Source: Acanthaster planci (Eukaryota > Echinodermata > Asteroidea > Valvatida > Acanthasteridae). From it: 60,000 bases of DNA. The notes under the pieces were generated by a model. That model ran no database searches. It saw only the letters and a program-made list of their open reading frames with translations, and had not been told where the DNA came from. A program made the position numbers and the translations under genes. This document shows positions 58,865 through 60,000 of this stretch, piece after piece; the stretch's first letter is position 1, and every line of letters begins with the position of its first letter. The stretch covers positions 1,368,387 through 1,428,386 of the forward strand of contig NW_019091363.1 in the NCBI RefSeq assembly GCF_001949145.1, given 5' to 3'.

Positions 58865-59780
58865 ACTTAACTTCCCGCAGCACATTCCCCTCCGCTTTTC
58901 ACGAAATGGCACACCGCATTTGTTAGTGTTGGAATGCCTTCGTCACGCAACATTCCAACGTAACCAAATGCGGTTCACAAATTCGCCCAAACCATGACGA
59001 ATTGATGTAACTTAAATTTAGACCTATTGTCAGTCAGAATAACACTGCAGAGTTTTTCTTTTAATTTGTCAAATGGTGGGTTGACATTGCCTTCCACTAT
59101 CCTGGTAATTCCCAACCATAATGCGGTCTAGGAATCATCAGTCTGGCTCGCGAGACACTTTACACTTATGTTATTGAAAATCATCGCGCTGTGGCGTCGC
59201 ACTCAGGTCATCTTCTGCGAAAATGCAATGATTTATATAGGGTCTTTACAAATTCTCAGAAGTTATTTCAAATTAATCTAGAGACCACACGAAGCCTGTT
59301 TTGTTTTTCGGAATGATTACATCCAACAGAGAAAGCTATCGAGGATATCACAGACTTATTTCGTGCTTTATTCCATCAAAAAAATATGTTTATGTTGTAA
59401 TTTCGTCTTGTTGCTTTTTCGCCATGTTCTTGAGCACCACGTTCATACGCCTACACGAACTGAATTCTAAGAGTCACAAATCTACGTGTGTAAACCTTAG
59501 GGCGTATACACCTCACGAGAAACAGGGAACGAGATGTAGCCTCCTGTGTTTCTTCGGAGGGGAGATAGGCCAAAGACTCATATCCAGCCCACTTTTCTAC
59601 ATTGAATCCACCCCAAGCTCCAAAAAAGTTGTTGTGGAGGAGGCGGAATGGAGAAAATAACACATGCAGGCAAATCTTGAAATTGAGTTCGAAGATAACC
59701 GTAGATAGCTGGTTGTGCAGCGCGAAAAAGCACACAGTGCACTTATTGTGCCCTCACCTACCCAAATGATCAAAAGAATG
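58865..59780 (+). repeat. duplicated flank block U2, unit B
   Basis: Counterpart of 37,100-37,990, colinear over about 0.9 kb with moderate divergence and indels. The 119-codon frame at 59,301-59,660 lies within it and is not preserved in unit A. Confidence 0.75.
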
Positions 59781-60000
59781 AGATCTTTATTTGCATTTTC
59801 CAGCCCTCTTTGACCAATTCTCCGCCCATGCTAGGAACAAAGAATTGAGAATGGTAGAAAGTGAGGTCAGTTTAGTATTGACTTGATTCAATATCCGCAA
59901 TAAAAACTTAGGTGTTTGAAGACGAAAGCAGTTTGCTAACGAAATGGTTGCTAAATCATGATGATAACATGCTCACTTTAACTGATTAAGGACGAAAATG

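Overview
This is a window of animal nuclear DNA: AT-rich, repeat-laden, with multi-exon genes separated by GT-AG introns of about 0.3-4 kb. The best fit is an invertebrate deuterostome (echinoderm, hemichordate or cephalochordate type). That rests on transglutaminases with a vertebrate-like exon and phase layout, an ASB-type SOCS-box gene, short introns and a tRNA-headed SINE. The sequence alone does not fix the species.

The core of the window is a head-to-tail tandem pair of transglutaminase genes, both on the minus strand. TG-A (coding 17,334-28,579) and TG-B (coding 40,511-51,650) each have 14 coding exons whose phases join without a break. They give 719 and 720 residues and keep the Cys-His-Asp triad. 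Each has a probable non-coding first exon further upstream (about 32.65-32.86 kb and 53.73-53.99 kb). The duplicated unit is about 23 kb: homology starts in the 3' flanks (17.23 and 40.41 kb), runs through both genes, and continues in the upstream flanks (35.6-36.05 with 54.96-55.55 kb; 37.1-37.99 with 58.87-59.78 kb). Most exons have diverged, but four tracts (around exons 3, 8, 11 and 12) are identical between the copies for 80-204 bp. Two clearly run into intron sequence, which looks like recent gene conversion.

Left of the pair, 13,302-14,711 (minus) is an intronless-looking 469-residue ankyrin-repeat protein ending in a SOCS box (ASB family, a Cullin-5 ubiquitin ligase adaptor). At 8.30-8.72 kb (minus) two phase-compatible exon-like segments may be the 5' end of an unrecognised gene. 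Most of 1-13 kb and 33-40 kb holds no gene I can support.

Mobile and repetitive DNA accounts for most length differences between the two units. It includes a SINE with a tRNA-like promoter head in TG-A intron 8 and related pieces elsewhere, a foldback/MITE with about 110-bp inverted ends (36,438-36,712), a four-copy dispersed repeat, a perfect 30-bp-arm hairpin in TG-B intron 1, satellite-like tracts and microsatellites.
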